A stretch of DNA of 64,000 nt from Ignavibacteria bacterium (GTDB lineage Bacteria > Bacteroidota > Ignavibacteria > Ignavibacteriales > SURF-24). The stretch covers positions 259,105 to 323,104 of the forward strand of contig JAAXKQ010000003.1 of NCBI GenBank assembly GCA_025612245.1, written 5' to 3'. The notes beneath the pieces are model-generated. The model had not been told where the DNA came from. It searched no databases and was given only the letters and a program-made list of their open reading frames with translations. Every line of letters starts with the position of its first letter. Positions within the stretch are counted from its first letter, which is position 1. Made by a program: the position numbers and the translations under genes. Below, in pieces: positions 18,026 to 26,500 of this stretch.

Positions 18026-19399
18026 ATGGAATTAAATAGAACAAAGAAACCACAGCCTAAAGGAAAGATCAGTTTTACACTCCCGGAAGTTGAAAAGTTC
18101 AGCCTGGATAACGGCCTGGAAGTCCTCTTCGTGCACAAGGAAAGACTGCCCATAGTACAGATGAGCCTTATTATCGATGCCGGCAGCCGCTTCGATCCCA
18201 ATGAGAAGAAAGGGCTTTCAAACCTCGTTGCCGCGTTGCTCGATGAGGGCGCAGGCGGCCTGAATTCTCTCGAATTAAGCAACGCCATAGAATCCCTGGG
18301 TTCGGTAATGTCCGTTTCAACTGACCCTGACGCCATGTTTATTTCACTTTTGACGCTTTCTGAGAATTTCAGCCAGTCCCTTGACCTTTACGCAAAGGTC
18401 ATAACTAAGCCTCATCTGAAGGAGGAAGATCTGCAGAGGGAAAAAAGAAAACAGATCAACCGCATCATACAGGCCAAGGATGACGCAGGCTATATAGCTT
18501 CTGTTGTATTTGAAAGGCTCGTCTACAGTCAGCATAGCCCGTACGGGCTTCCCGAAATGGGAATGATTGAAACCATCGAAAGAATTACCGAAAATGACGT
18601 ACGCCTTTTCTATGAAACGCTTATTACCCCTCAGAATTCCACGATGATCGTAGTTGGCAGCATAGATAAAGAAACGCTGCGCCACAAGCTCAACATTGCC
18701 CTCTTAGGCTGGCACACTCACCTGAAACCAATTATAAGCGTACATACTCAGCCAAGGGAAAAAACGAAAATTTACTTTGTAAACAAGGAGGATGCAGCTC
18801 AGAGCGAAATCCGCATCGGGCACATTACAGAAGGAAGAAATGCACCCGACTTCTTTGCGAAATCCATCATGAACTCGATCCTTGGAGGACAGTTCTCAAG
18901 CAGAATAAACCTGAACCTGCGAGAGGATAAGGGCTATACGTATGGGGCCCATTCGGGCTTCAACTATAACAAGGTAAACGGTTATTTTTATGTCTCGGCT
19001 CCCGTAAAAAATGAAAATACGGCAGATTCTATAGTTGAGATCATAAAGGAATTAAAAGGAATCCTGGTATATATTTCGGAAAAGGAATTAAAGTTTGCCA
19101 AAAGCGCGCAGGTAAGGAAGTTCCCCGCCCTTTTTGAGACCTATGGGCAGATCGGAAGAAGCCTTGCAAACATGATCATCTATTGCCTGCCGGACGATTA
19201 TTTCAATACTTTCCTGGATAATATCAAAAAAGTGACGCTTGAGGAAGCCTATGGGGCGGCCAGGGATAATATCTTTCCGGATGAACTGGTTATACTTGTA
19301 GTTGGCGACAGGGAAAGCCTGAGCCCGCAGCTGGAGAAGTTAAACCTGGGCAAAATAACCGAACTCGACCGGGACGGTAATGTAATTGGAATAATTTAA
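18026..19399 (+). CDS. M16 family peptidase-like protein, non-catalytic partner
   Basis: The 457-residue M16 protein has LVAALLDEG where the HxxEH zinc site should be, so it cannot hydrolyse peptides itself. It retains the C-terminal R/Y-type substrate motif (REDKGYTYGAHSGF, followed by YFYVSAPV) that in M16B heterodimers completes the active site of the partner. It begins three bases after the catalytic subunit gene, implying coupled translation and complex formation. No signal peptide is visible. Confidence 0.9.
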   Translation: MELNRTKKPQPKGKISFTLPEVEKFSLDNGLEVLFVHKERLPIVQMSLIIDAGSRFDPNEKKGLSNLVAALLDEGAGGLNSLELSNAIESLGSVMSVSTDPDAMFISLLTLSENFSQSLDLYAKVITKPHLKEEDLQREKRKQINRIIQAKDDAGYIASVVFERLVYSQHSPYGLPEMGMIETIERITENDVRLFYETLITPQNSTMIVVGSIDKETLRHKLNIALLGWHTHLKPIISVHTQPREKTKIYFVNKEDAAQSEIRIGHITEGRNAPDFFAKSIMNSILGGQFSSRINLNLREDKGYTYGAHSGFNYNKVNGYFYVSAPVKNENTADSIVEIIKELKGILVYISEKELKFAKSAQVRKFPALFETYGQIGRSLANMIIYCLPDDYFNTFLDNIKKVTLEEAYGAARDNIFPDELVILVVGDRESLSPQLEKLNLGKITELDRDGNVIGII

Positions 19400-19759
19400 T
19401 TTCTTTAGCTCTCATAGAAAAATTCTTTTCCTGAAGCCGTAAATCCAACATTCTCCCTTACGCTTTTCAGCGCTTCTTAAGCTCTTCCTGAATTCCGGAA
19501 TCGATGCAATATCAATTCCGGAATTACTATATCCCCAGTTCAGCCAGCCCCGCAGGAGGAGAAGGAGGGGCCTTAGGAGGCAAAACGCTTCTCCTGTATG
19601 GATTTACAGGCAGAGTTGCAGATTTAACTTGCCAATCGTTTTTCTAACCATTAAGTTATGGGACAGCTTCAAAAAACTGGTGCCCGACGTGCTTTTTTAG
19701 GATGGATATCCTGATTGGGATTGTAATTTTTCCTAGTCCATGAAACTTACACAGAGGCA
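19400..19759. other. Intergenic region downstream of M16 pair
   Basis: A 360-bp gap without a convincing gene. It has no clear hairpin-plus-T-tract terminator after the peptidases. The main structure is a pair of identical palindromes near 19492-19524, listed separately. Purine-rich GGAGG-like stretches at about 19555-19580 have no start codon with an open frame behind them. The promoter of the secreted-protein gene at 19760 should lie here. Confidence 0.45.
19492..19524. promoter_or_regulatory. Two tandem copies of palindrome ATTCCGGAAT
   Basis: ATTCCGGAAT occurs at 19492-19501 and again at 19515-19524, 23 bp centre to centre, about two helical turns. Each copy is self-complementary, and the pair also forms a larger inverted repeat. 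The arrangement looks like cooperative binding sites for a dimeric regulator of the downstream gene, but no family is assigned. Confidence 0.35.
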
Positions 19760-20557
19760 ATGATGAAAAAACTACTAATTTTATTATTGGTATTGTCCGT
19801 AAAAGTTTACTCCCAGGAACAGCTTTCAAGTAGTGAGAAAGTTGAAAGTTTCCTCAGCTTTCTAAAGCCTTATATGGAAAATAAAGACAGGTTGCTTGAA
19901 ATACCAGGCCTAAGCGAAAACGAAATTAAGCACTACATTAAGTTAAAGTATGAAGCCTGCGAGGATAATTTTAAGCTCCTCAGGACTAAAATTGCAGGAC
20001 AGGAAAATGAGGTAAAAAAAACAGGAAAAAGGCTTTCATACTCTGAGGTAAATGCCTGCTTTACGAACTTTCTAAAGGAAAAATACTCCGGCAATTTTGT
20101 GGAATTCCTAGGCATCCCCTGCCTCGTCAAAGCCAGAATAATCTCCAAAAGGGATTCAAGCTTCACTTTCAAAGGGCATTTTTCTTCACCCATAAAAATC
20201 AGGGTTAAGGTAGTCGCCTTCGACGCTATGGAGGTGCTGAAAGGAAATCGGGAATTTCAGGCCGGAAAGACTTACAGGTTTTATTACGGCAATAACTGGA
20301 GGCATGTCAATAATGAAAGCTTTCAGGAAGGGAGCATCTACCTTCTTCCTTTGGAGCCGAGACTTAGCAGTGAAGATTCCAGCTGGGATAGCGCGCTGAT
20401 TACTTATTTTGATGACAGCTGCGGACTTTATAAAATAGAGAACGACAGCCTGATCGACAAATATGATTTCTTTTCATTTGGCAACCTCGTCCCGTGGAAA
20501 GAATTTCTCACAGGATTTAACCTGAAAGCCGGGGCGATCAAAAATGGCGATTTCTAA
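19760..20557 (+). CDS. Hypothetical secreted protein
   Basis: The 265-residue protein has an N-terminal signal peptide (about 1-18, ending YSQ). The mature part begins alpha-helical and charged, then turns beta-rich; it contains four Cys, with GIPCLVKARI and DSCGLYKI notable. A segment KVVAFDAMEVLKGNREFQAGKTYRFYYGNNW resembles the tissue-inhibitor/OB-like pattern where VLKG precedes a metal-binding strand, but I do not claim membership. No neighbour suggests a role. Start: the first ATG of two, after AGAGGC. Function unknown. Confidence 0.65.
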   Translation: MMKKLLILLLVLSVKVYSQEQLSSSEKVESFLSFLKPYMENKDRLLEIPGLSENEIKHYIKLKYEACEDNFKLLRTKIAGQENEVKKTGKRLSYSEVNACFTNFLKEKYSGNFVEFLGIPCLVKARIISKRDSSFTFKGHFSSPIKIRVKVVAFDAMEVLKGNREFQAGKTYRFYYGNNWRHVNNESFQEGSIYLLPLEPRLSSEDSSWDSALITYFDDSCGLYKIENDSLIDKYDFFSFGNLVPWKEFLTGFNLKAGAIKNGDF

Positions 20558-20592
20558 AGGAAATCCACCCCAAAAATTATACCAAGGCAAGC

Positions 20593-21858
20593 TCAGCGGC
20601 CTTTGGACTGCACGGACTTTTTTGCCGGATTTTTCGCCTGGCTACCCTTTACAGATTTTAGCTGCTGATTACCCCTGGATGAATTTTTACCCGCCGGACT
20701 TTTACCTGACGGACTTTTGCCCGATGAACTTTTACCCGTTGTAGCTTTTGTTGCTGAACCTTTGCCTGATGAGTTTTTGCCTGAGTTCCCGTTAGATGAA
20801 GATTGATTCTGAATAGCCTGCTCCTCTTCGGGCTTTGGGGCCATGCCGAAATTAAGCTGCGAGGGGAAAACAAACCTGTAGCCCTTTTTCCTGTAAAGAT
20901 CAACCAGGTCCTTTAGCTCAAGAAAGTTTTTTGCCGTAATGGTATAAACCCTTTGCCCTGACGCGCTGCTTTGGCAGCAGTAGCTGAACATCGATTCGAG
21001 GTCCTGGTCAGCCCTGCTCTTGATTTCCGTAAAGTTGCTTAAAGGGTTAAGGCTTAATTTTCTCTTCTCAAAAGCAGTTTTTACCGTAACGTAAAGAGGC
21101 GACTTATAGAGATCCGACTCGTCGTCAATGAGGTAGAGTTTTGCGCCGCCAAAAGTCCCGAGTATCGTTCTGACGGAAGTGTTAAGGCGCTTTTCACTGT
21201 AGTCCTCGTCGAACTTGAACCTTACCTCGTCAATGTTGTCACCCAGAATAATAATGTATTCCTTATTAAGCGCCAGTATCTGTTTGACTGCCTTTTCAGC
21301 TTTCTCCGAAGGGCTTAATGCCAGCGTAAAATACTCCGGAAGCGACAAAAACTCGGTTAATTCCCTGTCGTTCAGCTTCTCTATGTCTTTTATGATAAAG
21401 CCTATGGTAGCTGTGCTTCTTACCACCGAGGGGTCCGTTACAAGGTCCGCCTGAAGCATTATATTCTTGACGTGAAGTATCTGAAGCTTAGTTGTCTTTT
21501 CTTTCCGCAGCTCTTTCGCTGAAATGCTAAGGCCGTGTTCTAAAAGCCTGCTGTTCAGTTCATTCAGTATCAGAGTAACCGGAAGGTCAGTTGGCACTTT
21601 GACGGTGTAGTTATAGGTTGCCTCACCGGACTGATCCGTATGAAGCACTTTTCTTTGTATCCAGCTCTTATCAATGCCAAACTCGCATACTGCATCCTCA
21701 AAAATACTGTTTACATCCTCTGCCGTAAGATTGCTCTGGCCGGGATCCGGCATGCCTGGCTTGACCTTGTGGAAACGGTCCACCAGAATGTTGCCTAATA
21801 ATAGAATAAATGAAATTCCTAATAAGTATGCTATTATCTTTTGCTTGTTTTTACCCAT
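20593..21858 (-). CDS. Divergent polysaccharide deacetylase (YibQ-like) with basic SGK-rich tail
   Basis: About 421 residues: one N-terminal membrane anchor (ILLGISFILLLGNIL region), a periplasmic region, then a segment (GFIIKDIEKLNDRELTEF, ALSPSEKAEKAVKQIL) patterned like the YibQ/DUF610 divergent deacetylases. The usual metal-binding Asp-Asp is IKD here and the LPMEP-type motif is absent, so activity is doubtful. The last 70 residues are a low-complexity tail of repeated Ser-Gly-Lys units, strongly basic. ATG at 21858 is preferred over a TTG at 21909 because the anchor then begins near the N-terminus. It converges with the secreted-protein gene, 35 bp apart. Confidence 0.55.
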   Translation of the reverse strand: MGKNKQKIIAYLLGISFILLLGNILVDRFHKVKPGMPDPGQSNLTAEDVNSIFEDAVCEFGIDKSWIQRKVLHTDQSGEATYNYTVKVPTDLPVTLILNELNSRLLEHGLSISAKELRKEKTTKLQILHVKNIMLQADLVTDPSVVRSTATIGFIIKDIEKLNDRELTEFLSLPEYFTLALSPSEKAEKAVKQILALNKEYIIILGDNIDEVRFKFDEDYSEKRLNTSVRTILGTFGGAKLYLIDDESDLYKSPLYVTVKTAFEKRKLSLNPLSNFTEIKSRADQDLESMFSYCCQSSASGQRVYTITAKNFLELKDLVDLYRKKGYRFVFPSQLNFGMAPKPEEEQAIQNQSSSNGNSGKNSSGKGSATKATTGKSSSGKSPSGKSPAGKNSSRGNQQLKSVKGSQAKNPAKKSVQSKGR

Positions 21859-22030
21859 TTGGACATTGAAATAATTAAGCCGAAATAAAATTGCACGTAA
21901 ATATATCAATTCCGGATTTCATATAACAGTAATTTTACCGGATGAGTAAAGTTTTAATAAGAATAAATTATTTTACGTCCGGTTTCCTTTGGATATAAAG
22001 GAGAAAGTGTGCAGGCGTTTGTCGGGTAAA

Positions 22031-22062
22031 AAGTAAAGGCCGGAGGCTGATCTTCCGGCCTT
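22031..22062 (-). terminator. Rho-independent terminator of enoyl-CoA hydratase gene
   Basis: AAGGCCGGA (22036-22044) pairs with TCCGGCCTT (22054-22062). On the minus strand the stem is followed by TTACTTTTT. It lies 28 bp past the hydratase stop codon. Confidence 0.75.
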
Positions 22063-22089
22063 AATCATAAGCAGCAGGTGAAAAAAGAA

Positions 22090-22869
22090 TCATTTCCCAG
22101 TAAATGTGGGTTTTCTTTTCTCAATGAAGGCTGAAGTTCCTTCCTTAAAATCCTCCGAAGAGCAGCATTCGCTAAAAAGCTTTGCCTCTTCTTCAAACCC
22201 TTCTTTTTGTGAATGATCAAGCATAGAGTTTACGGCCTTAATTGCTGCCCTTACGGCAACCTGCCCTTTGGACGCAATTTTTACGGCCAATTCCATCGAC
22301 TTGTCCAGAAGTTCACCATTCGGCACCACCTTGTTTACAAGTCCTATCCTATATGCTTCCTGTGCATCAATCGGTTCTCCGGTCAGTATATACTCCATAG
22401 CCCTTCCGGGATTTATCAGCCGTGCAAGCCTCTGTGTCCCGCCAAAGCCTGGAATTAAGCCTAGGTTTATCTCGGGCTGCCCGAACTTTGCATTTTCAGA
22501 TGCAATGCGCATATGGCAGGATAAAGCCAATTCGCAGCCACCGCCAAAAGCATAGCCATTTACGGCAGCAATAACGGGTTTCTCGAAATTCTCTATGTAG
22601 TTGAAAATATCCTGTCCCCTTTCTGAAAACAGGCGCCCAGTCTCCTCGTCCAGCCTGTTTATCTCCGTAATATCGGCTCCGGCAACAAAGGCTTTCTGCC
22701 CCATGCCGGTAATAATTACGGCAGCCACGTCGTTATGCTTCAGAAGTGAAAATACCTGCCTCAACTCATTCATAGTCTGAATATTAAGCGCGTTCAGCTT
22801 GTCGGGCCTGTTAATTCTTACAATTGCTACGTTATCGTTTACCTCAAAAACAACATTGTCAAAATCCAT
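22090..22869 (-). CDS. Enoyl-CoA hydratase/isomerase family protein
   Basis: The crotonase-fold enzyme is 259 residues. The CoA-binding and oxyanion segments are AFVAGADITEI (near 65) and GYAFGGGCELALSCHMRIA (near 108). Both catalytic Glu of true hydratases are visible in context: Glu in GGCELALSC and Glu in FGQPEINLGLIPGFGGTQ. It would hydrate trans-2-enoyl-CoA in beta-oxidation or a related pathway. GGAG lies upstream of the ATG. No other beta-oxidation gene is adjacent; the nearby SDR may be a partner only by guess. Confidence 0.9.
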   Translation of the reverse strand: MDFDNVVFEVNDNVAIVRINRPDKLNALNIQTMNELRQVFSLLKHNDVAAVIITGMGQKAFVAGADITEINRLDEETGRLFSERGQDIFNYIENFEKPVIAAVNGYAFGGGCELALSCHMRIASENAKFGQPEINLGLIPGFGGTQRLARLINPGRAMEYILTGEPIDAQEAYRIGLVNKVVPNGELLDKSMELAVKIASKGQVAVRAAIKAVNSMLDHSQKEGFEEEAKLFSECCSSEDFKEGTSAFIEKRKPTFTGK

Positions 22870-22894
22870 TTCATCTCCGGCAAAGATTTAACAT

Positions 22895-23497
22895 TTATAA
22901 TCCTATAAAAATCGGAATTCTTACCCTGATCTCAGCAGCAAGGTATTCGTTGTTGGGGAAATAGTTGTATGAGCCCATTACCTCCAGAAGAAACATTGAT
23001 AAACCGGCCCCAACGTGAAAGCCTGCCTTCGTGGAACTCTCAAGGAAATCGCTTCTGCCTGAATCTATCTTAAATTGATGAGATTTTTCGAAAAATGCAA
23101 TCGATCCGCCCAATTCGGCCGTGGGAATAAGAAGAACTATGTCTTTTACCACGGGCGGGAAAAATATTCTGGCACCCAGGTTTACCGGTACCACGTTTGT
23201 TGTAAATGATGAGTGATCGCTCCTGCGGTAATAGTCCACAGAGCCCGGGAAGTGCTCAAAGCCTACTTTTGCATAGACGAACAGCGGAAGGTATTCATTA
23301 TCCGTATATGAAAGTCCGAAGTTGATTCCTGCGCCGACTGCCTGGTATTTTGCCATATCGGCTACCGGCACCCTGGGCCCAACGGCAAAGGACATAAATA
23401 GCCCGCGAGCCCTGCCTGAAGTCACGTTCTGTGCAAAAAGGGCGGAAGAAAATGCCAGCATAAAAATTAAATGCAGCAGAATATTTATTTTTTTCAT
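22895..23497 (-). CDS. Predicted outer-membrane beta-barrel protein
   Basis: A 200-residue protein with a signal peptide (cleavage after ALFAQ). Alternating hydrophobic/polar strands such as GAGINFGLSYTD, LFVYAKVGFEHF, VVPVNLGARIFF and IRVRIPIFIGL suggest a small eight-stranded barrel, ending in a hydrophobic C-terminal residue. It overlaps the upstream membrane-protein gene by four bases (ATGA), so the two are translationally coupled. Specific function unknown. Confidence 0.7.
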   Translation of the reverse strand: MKKINILLHLIFMLAFSSALFAQNVTSGRARGLFMSFAVGPRVPVADMAKYQAVGAGINFGLSYTDNEYLPLFVYAKVGFEHFPGSVDYYRRSDHSSFTTNVVPVNLGARIFFPPVVKDIVLLIPTAELGGSIAFFEKSHQFKIDSGRSDFLESSTKAGFHVGAGLSMFLLEVMGSYNYFPNNEYLAAEIRVRIPIFIGL

Positions 23498-24321
23498 TTC
23501 TCAGGTATTCCCATTTTATTTGTTTCCGCTGCCTGGAAATTATCTTTTTCTGAAGTCGGTACAATCATAAATAACAATAAAATCAGACTAATTCCAGCAT
23601 GCAGAAGAAAAGTGTACTTCGAAAGTGATTTTATGCTTACAAGAAAAAATCCCTCCCAAGTGTTGTAGTTTTTGGCTAAGAGCATGTTAACCAAGGCCTC
23701 AGTCTTGCTCCCGAATAAAAGGACGTGGCTCCAGAGGACCGTAAAAGCATAAACCGCCAGGTAATAAACATTGTTTACCCGGGAGAAGAAAACTGAGAAC
23801 AATACTGCAGAGGCTGCAAAGTCAAGCAGCAGAGATACGTTAAAGCCTTCCTTTCCTTCTGGCATCAGCTCAAATGCAAAGAGTGAAACTAAAATAAGCA
23901 TTATCAAGGGAAATCTGTAACTTTTCCCGTAGGTCAATAAATTCAGAAAAAGTCCGGCAATAAGAATCTGCGGAAGGTTCCAAATTAAGTAAACCGGATA
24001 GTCAAAAATTGAAGAAAGCCCCAGCTCATAGAAGTAATCCGGGTCGGTCAGCTCAGCTCCGTTTATAAGAAAAAGACCTCCCGTCAGAAGCAGGGCAGGC
24101 AGAATGGCAATGAAAAATACTCCCCAAGCTTTTCCTGCCTTAAAGGACGAAAGACTACTCTTTACTTTTTCAAAAGCGTTCTTCCTGAAAAGCATCACGC
24201 AGGGAACAAGAAGCGAAATATGAAATCTGAAACCCAGCAGAATTATATGGCGTTCCAGGCCATAGGACTTGAGCAGAATACCGCAAAGGTTTATAAATAT
24301 GATCAGAATCACTGCCAGCAA
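23494..24321 (-). CDS. Multi-pass membrane protein of unknown function
   Basis: The 275-residue integral membrane protein has about seven to eight hydrophobic spans. Features such as LIWNLPQILIAGLFLNLLTYGKS recall CPBP-like membrane proteins, but the hallmark Glu-Glu motif is absent. The start is TTG at 24321, with AAGAGA upstream. It lies 13 bp after the DUF2231 gene and overlaps the barrel-protein gene by four bases, forming a three-gene envelope unit. Confidence 0.65.
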   Translation of the reverse strand: MLAVILIIFINLCGILLKSYGLERHIILLGFRFHISLLVPCVMLFRKNAFEKVKSSLSSFKAGKAWGVFFIAILPALLLTGGLFLINGAELTDPDYFYELGLSSIFDYPVYLIWNLPQILIAGLFLNLLTYGKSYRFPLIMLILVSLFAFELMPEGKEGFNVSLLLDFAASAVLFSVFFSRVNNVYYLAVYAFTVLWSHVLLFGSKTEALVNMLLAKNYNTWEGFFLVSIKSLSKYTFLLHAGISLILLLFMIVPTSEKDNFQAAETNKMGIPEK

Positions 24322-24334
24322 TAGTTTTCTCTTT

Positions 24335-24817
24335 TTACTTTTCTATAGAGTTGTTACCATGTTTAATTACTTCAGTACCTACGCCGTACTGATAGACCAG
24401 CTTTCCTCCCAGCAAGGCGGCCTCATAAATTAGGAAGCTTCCAAGGAGTGAAAAGACAATAAATGAATATTTGAGCCATCCGTTAAACTTTTTCTTTACC
24501 ATAAGGTATGTACGGAAAGCAGCCAGTATGAACATGTACCAGAGGGCATAAGTGGCATAGGTCTCATGCTTTGAAATGGCGCCCAGGGGAATCGCGACGT
24601 CAAGGTCCGAGAGCTTTTCAGCAATACCGCCTGCCTGATTGCCCGTCAGCACTGCCGCTACAGCCCCCAGAATTGAGAGCAAAAGCAGCATATATGCAGC
24701 CCTGGCAAGAAAATCCTTTTTAATTACAATGCCTGCGATTTCAAAGAGCGTATAGGCTAAAAACAAAGCTATCGGGAAATGAACAGACTTCGGATGGAGT
24801 CCTGCAAGAAAATCCAT
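24335..24817 (-). CDS. DUF2231 membrane protein
   Basis: A 160-residue inner-membrane protein with four predicted spans. The N-terminal LHPKSVHFPIALFLAYTLFEI and C-terminal GGKLVYQYGVG are the DUF2231 signatures; the conserved His of HP..VHFPIA and an internal His (ISKHETYATYAL) fit a family suspected to bind haem or a metal, though the function is undetermined. ATG at 24817 has GGAG at six bases and is preferred to GTG at 24820. Confidence 0.8.
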   Translation of the reverse strand: MDFLAGLHPKSVHFPIALFLAYTLFEIAGIVIKKDFLARAAYMLLLLSILGAVAAVLTGNQAGGIAEKLSDLDVAIPLGAISKHETYATYALWYMFILAAFRTYLMVKKKFNGWLKYSFIVFSLLGSFLIYEAALLGGKLVYQYGVGTEVIKHGNNSIEK

Positions 24818-24852
24818 CACCTTCTCCTTTCTTGAAGCTTTAAGAGTTATAA

Positions 24853-25614
24853 TTAACCACAGAGAATGCTTCCGCCGTTTACATTCAGTATCTCGCCATT
24901 GATGTGGCGAGCAAGCCCTGAGGCAAGAAAAACTACAGGACCCGCAATATCAACCGGATCGGCAATCCTCCCTACGGGTATATCTTGTTCCACAGACTCC
25001 TTATACTTCTTGTCCGAGAACACCTCCTGGCTCAGGTCGGTAATAACCCAGCCCGGGGCAACACAGTTTGTCGTAATGTTAAACCTTGCCAGTTCCGAGG
25101 CAAGTGACTTTGTATATGAAATCAGTGCCCCCTTTGATGCCGCATAATGCGAATGAAAGGCCTCACCCCTCTGCCCCGCGGTAGATGATATGTTAATGAT
25201 CCTTCCAAAGCCGTTCTTCTTCATTTCCGGAATCACTGCCTTTGTAATGATAAAAGTGCCTGTCAGGTTGATGCTGATGGTCTCTTCCCAGTCCTTCAGG
25301 CTCATTTCGTCCGCAGCGCCGTACTTCCAGATGCCCGCGTTGTTAACAAGGATGTCAATTCTGCCAAAGTCCGAAATTACTTGTCTTACCTTTTCATGAA
25401 TATCTTTTTCAGACTCCATATCCATGCTGTAGGCACGAAGAGGCCTGCTACCCTCTTTATCCAGCCTTCCAATAAGCTCATCTGCGGCAGCTTTATTGGA
25501 CTTATAGGTAAATGCCACGCCGGCGCCTGCTTCAACGAACAACTCCACGCACGAGGCCCCGATGCCGCGAGAACCACCTGTAATGAGTGCCACCTTATTT
25601 TCAAGACTGATCAT
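24853..25614 (-). CDS. Short-chain dehydrogenase/reductase (FabG-like)
   Basis: The 253-residue classical SDR has cofactor motif TGGSRGIGASC (near 13-23), NNAG at about 91, the catalytic Ser in IINISSTAGQ, and YAASK (catalytic Tyr and Lys near 157-161). The family reduces 3-ketoacyl-ACP or related carbonyls with NAD(P)H. The C-terminal HINGEILNVNGGSILCG is the usual FabG ending. It stands alone between the envelope genes and truA, so substrate cannot be assigned from context. Confidence 0.9.
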   Translation of the reverse strand: MISLENKVALITGGSRGIGASCVELFVEAGAGVAFTYKSNKAAADELIGRLDKEGSRPLRAYSMDMESEKDIHEKVRQVISDFGRIDILVNNAGIWKYGAADEMSLKDWEETISINLTGTFIITKAVIPEMKKNGFGRIINISSTAGQRGEAFHSHYAASKGALISYTKSLASELARFNITTNCVAPGWVITDLSQEVFSDKKYKESVEQDIPVGRIADPVDIAGPVVFLASGLARHINGEILNVNGGSILCG

Positions 25615-25653
25615 TTTGAGCCTTCTTCCGGTTAACTTTTAATTCCTGTTTTT

Positions 25654-26382
25654 TCAATATTTTACTTTGTAGAGAAACAAACCCTTTGCCGGAGCCGCCT
25701 CGCCTGCCGACTCCCTGTCGCGCTTTTCGAGGACTTCCAGCATATATTCACCGCCAAGCTTATTCCTCACGGCCCTAAGTACGGTTCCAGTAATGGTTCT
25801 TACCATTCCGTGCAAAAACCTGTTAGCTTCGATGTAAAAAATAATAAATCCGTTTGTCTCTTTCCAATGCGCGTCATATATAATGCATCTTTTATGGTTT
25901 ACCTCGCTGTTTTTTCTGGCAAATGAGGTAAAGTCGTGCTCCCCGATCATGTGCTTTGAAAGGCTGTTTAGCTCTTTTAGATCAAGCTGTCCCCTGTAGA
26001 GGTAAGAAAATCTGTTGTAGAATGGGGACTTGTCTTTTGTAATAAAGTAGAGATAGCTCCTTTTTTTTGCGTCAAAACGGGCGTGAAAGCTTTCTTCTGC
26101 TTCAGCCATTTCATTAACGGCAATATCCGGAGGCAGAATGGCATTAAGCGAGTGCCTGAACCTGTAGATATCCAGCTCCTTTTCACACCTGAAGTTTGCC
26201 GCCTGCCCCAGTGCATGCACACCCGTATCAGTCCTGCCCGAACCGATCAGGTTAATTTTTTCTTTTGCAAGAATCTCTATTGCATCAAGAACCTTCTGCT
26301 GTACAGTAGAGGCGTTTTCCTGCACCTGCCAGCCCGCATAGCCGGTTCCGTCGTACTGAATGTTGAGCTTGTAGTTTTTCAC
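25654..26382 (-). CDS. truA: tRNA pseudouridine(38-40) synthase
   Basis: TruA of 242 residues: YDGTGYAGWQVQ at the N-terminus, catalytic Asp52 in GSGRTDTGVHALGQ, the RFRHSLNAILPPDI and FHARFDAKKRSYLYFI blocks, and FLHGMVRTITGTVL near the C-terminus. It isomerises uridines 38-40 in the tRNA anticodon stem-loop. ATG start. It is 40 bp upstream of the SDR on the same strand. Confidence 0.95.
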   Translation of the reverse strand: MKNYKLNIQYDGTGYAGWQVQENASTVQQKVLDAIEILAKEKINLIGSGRTDTGVHALGQAANFRCEKELDIYRFRHSLNAILPPDIAVNEMAEAEESFHARFDAKKRSYLYFITKDKSPFYNRFSYLYRGQLDLKELNSLSKHMIGEHDFTSFARKNSEVNHKRCIIYDAHWKETNGFIIFYIEANRFLHGMVRTITGTVLRAVRNKLGGEYMLEVLEKRDRESAGEAAPAKGLFLYKVKY

Positions 26383-26437
26383 TGGAATTTATCTTGTTAA
26401 AAGCTTGTCAAAAAATTAAGGAAGCATTTTGTGAAGG

Positions 26438-26475
26438 CAAAAAACAAAGGCGGAACCAAAAAAGAGGCCCGCCTT
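26438..26475 (-). terminator. Rho-independent terminator of DUF5683 gene
   Basis: AAGGCGG (26447-26453) pairs with CCGCCTT (26469-26475); on the minus strand TGTTTTTTG follows the stem. It lies 26 bp beyond the stop codon. Confidence 0.65.
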
Positions 26476-26500
26476 AAAATTAAGAAAACAAAAGCAATCA

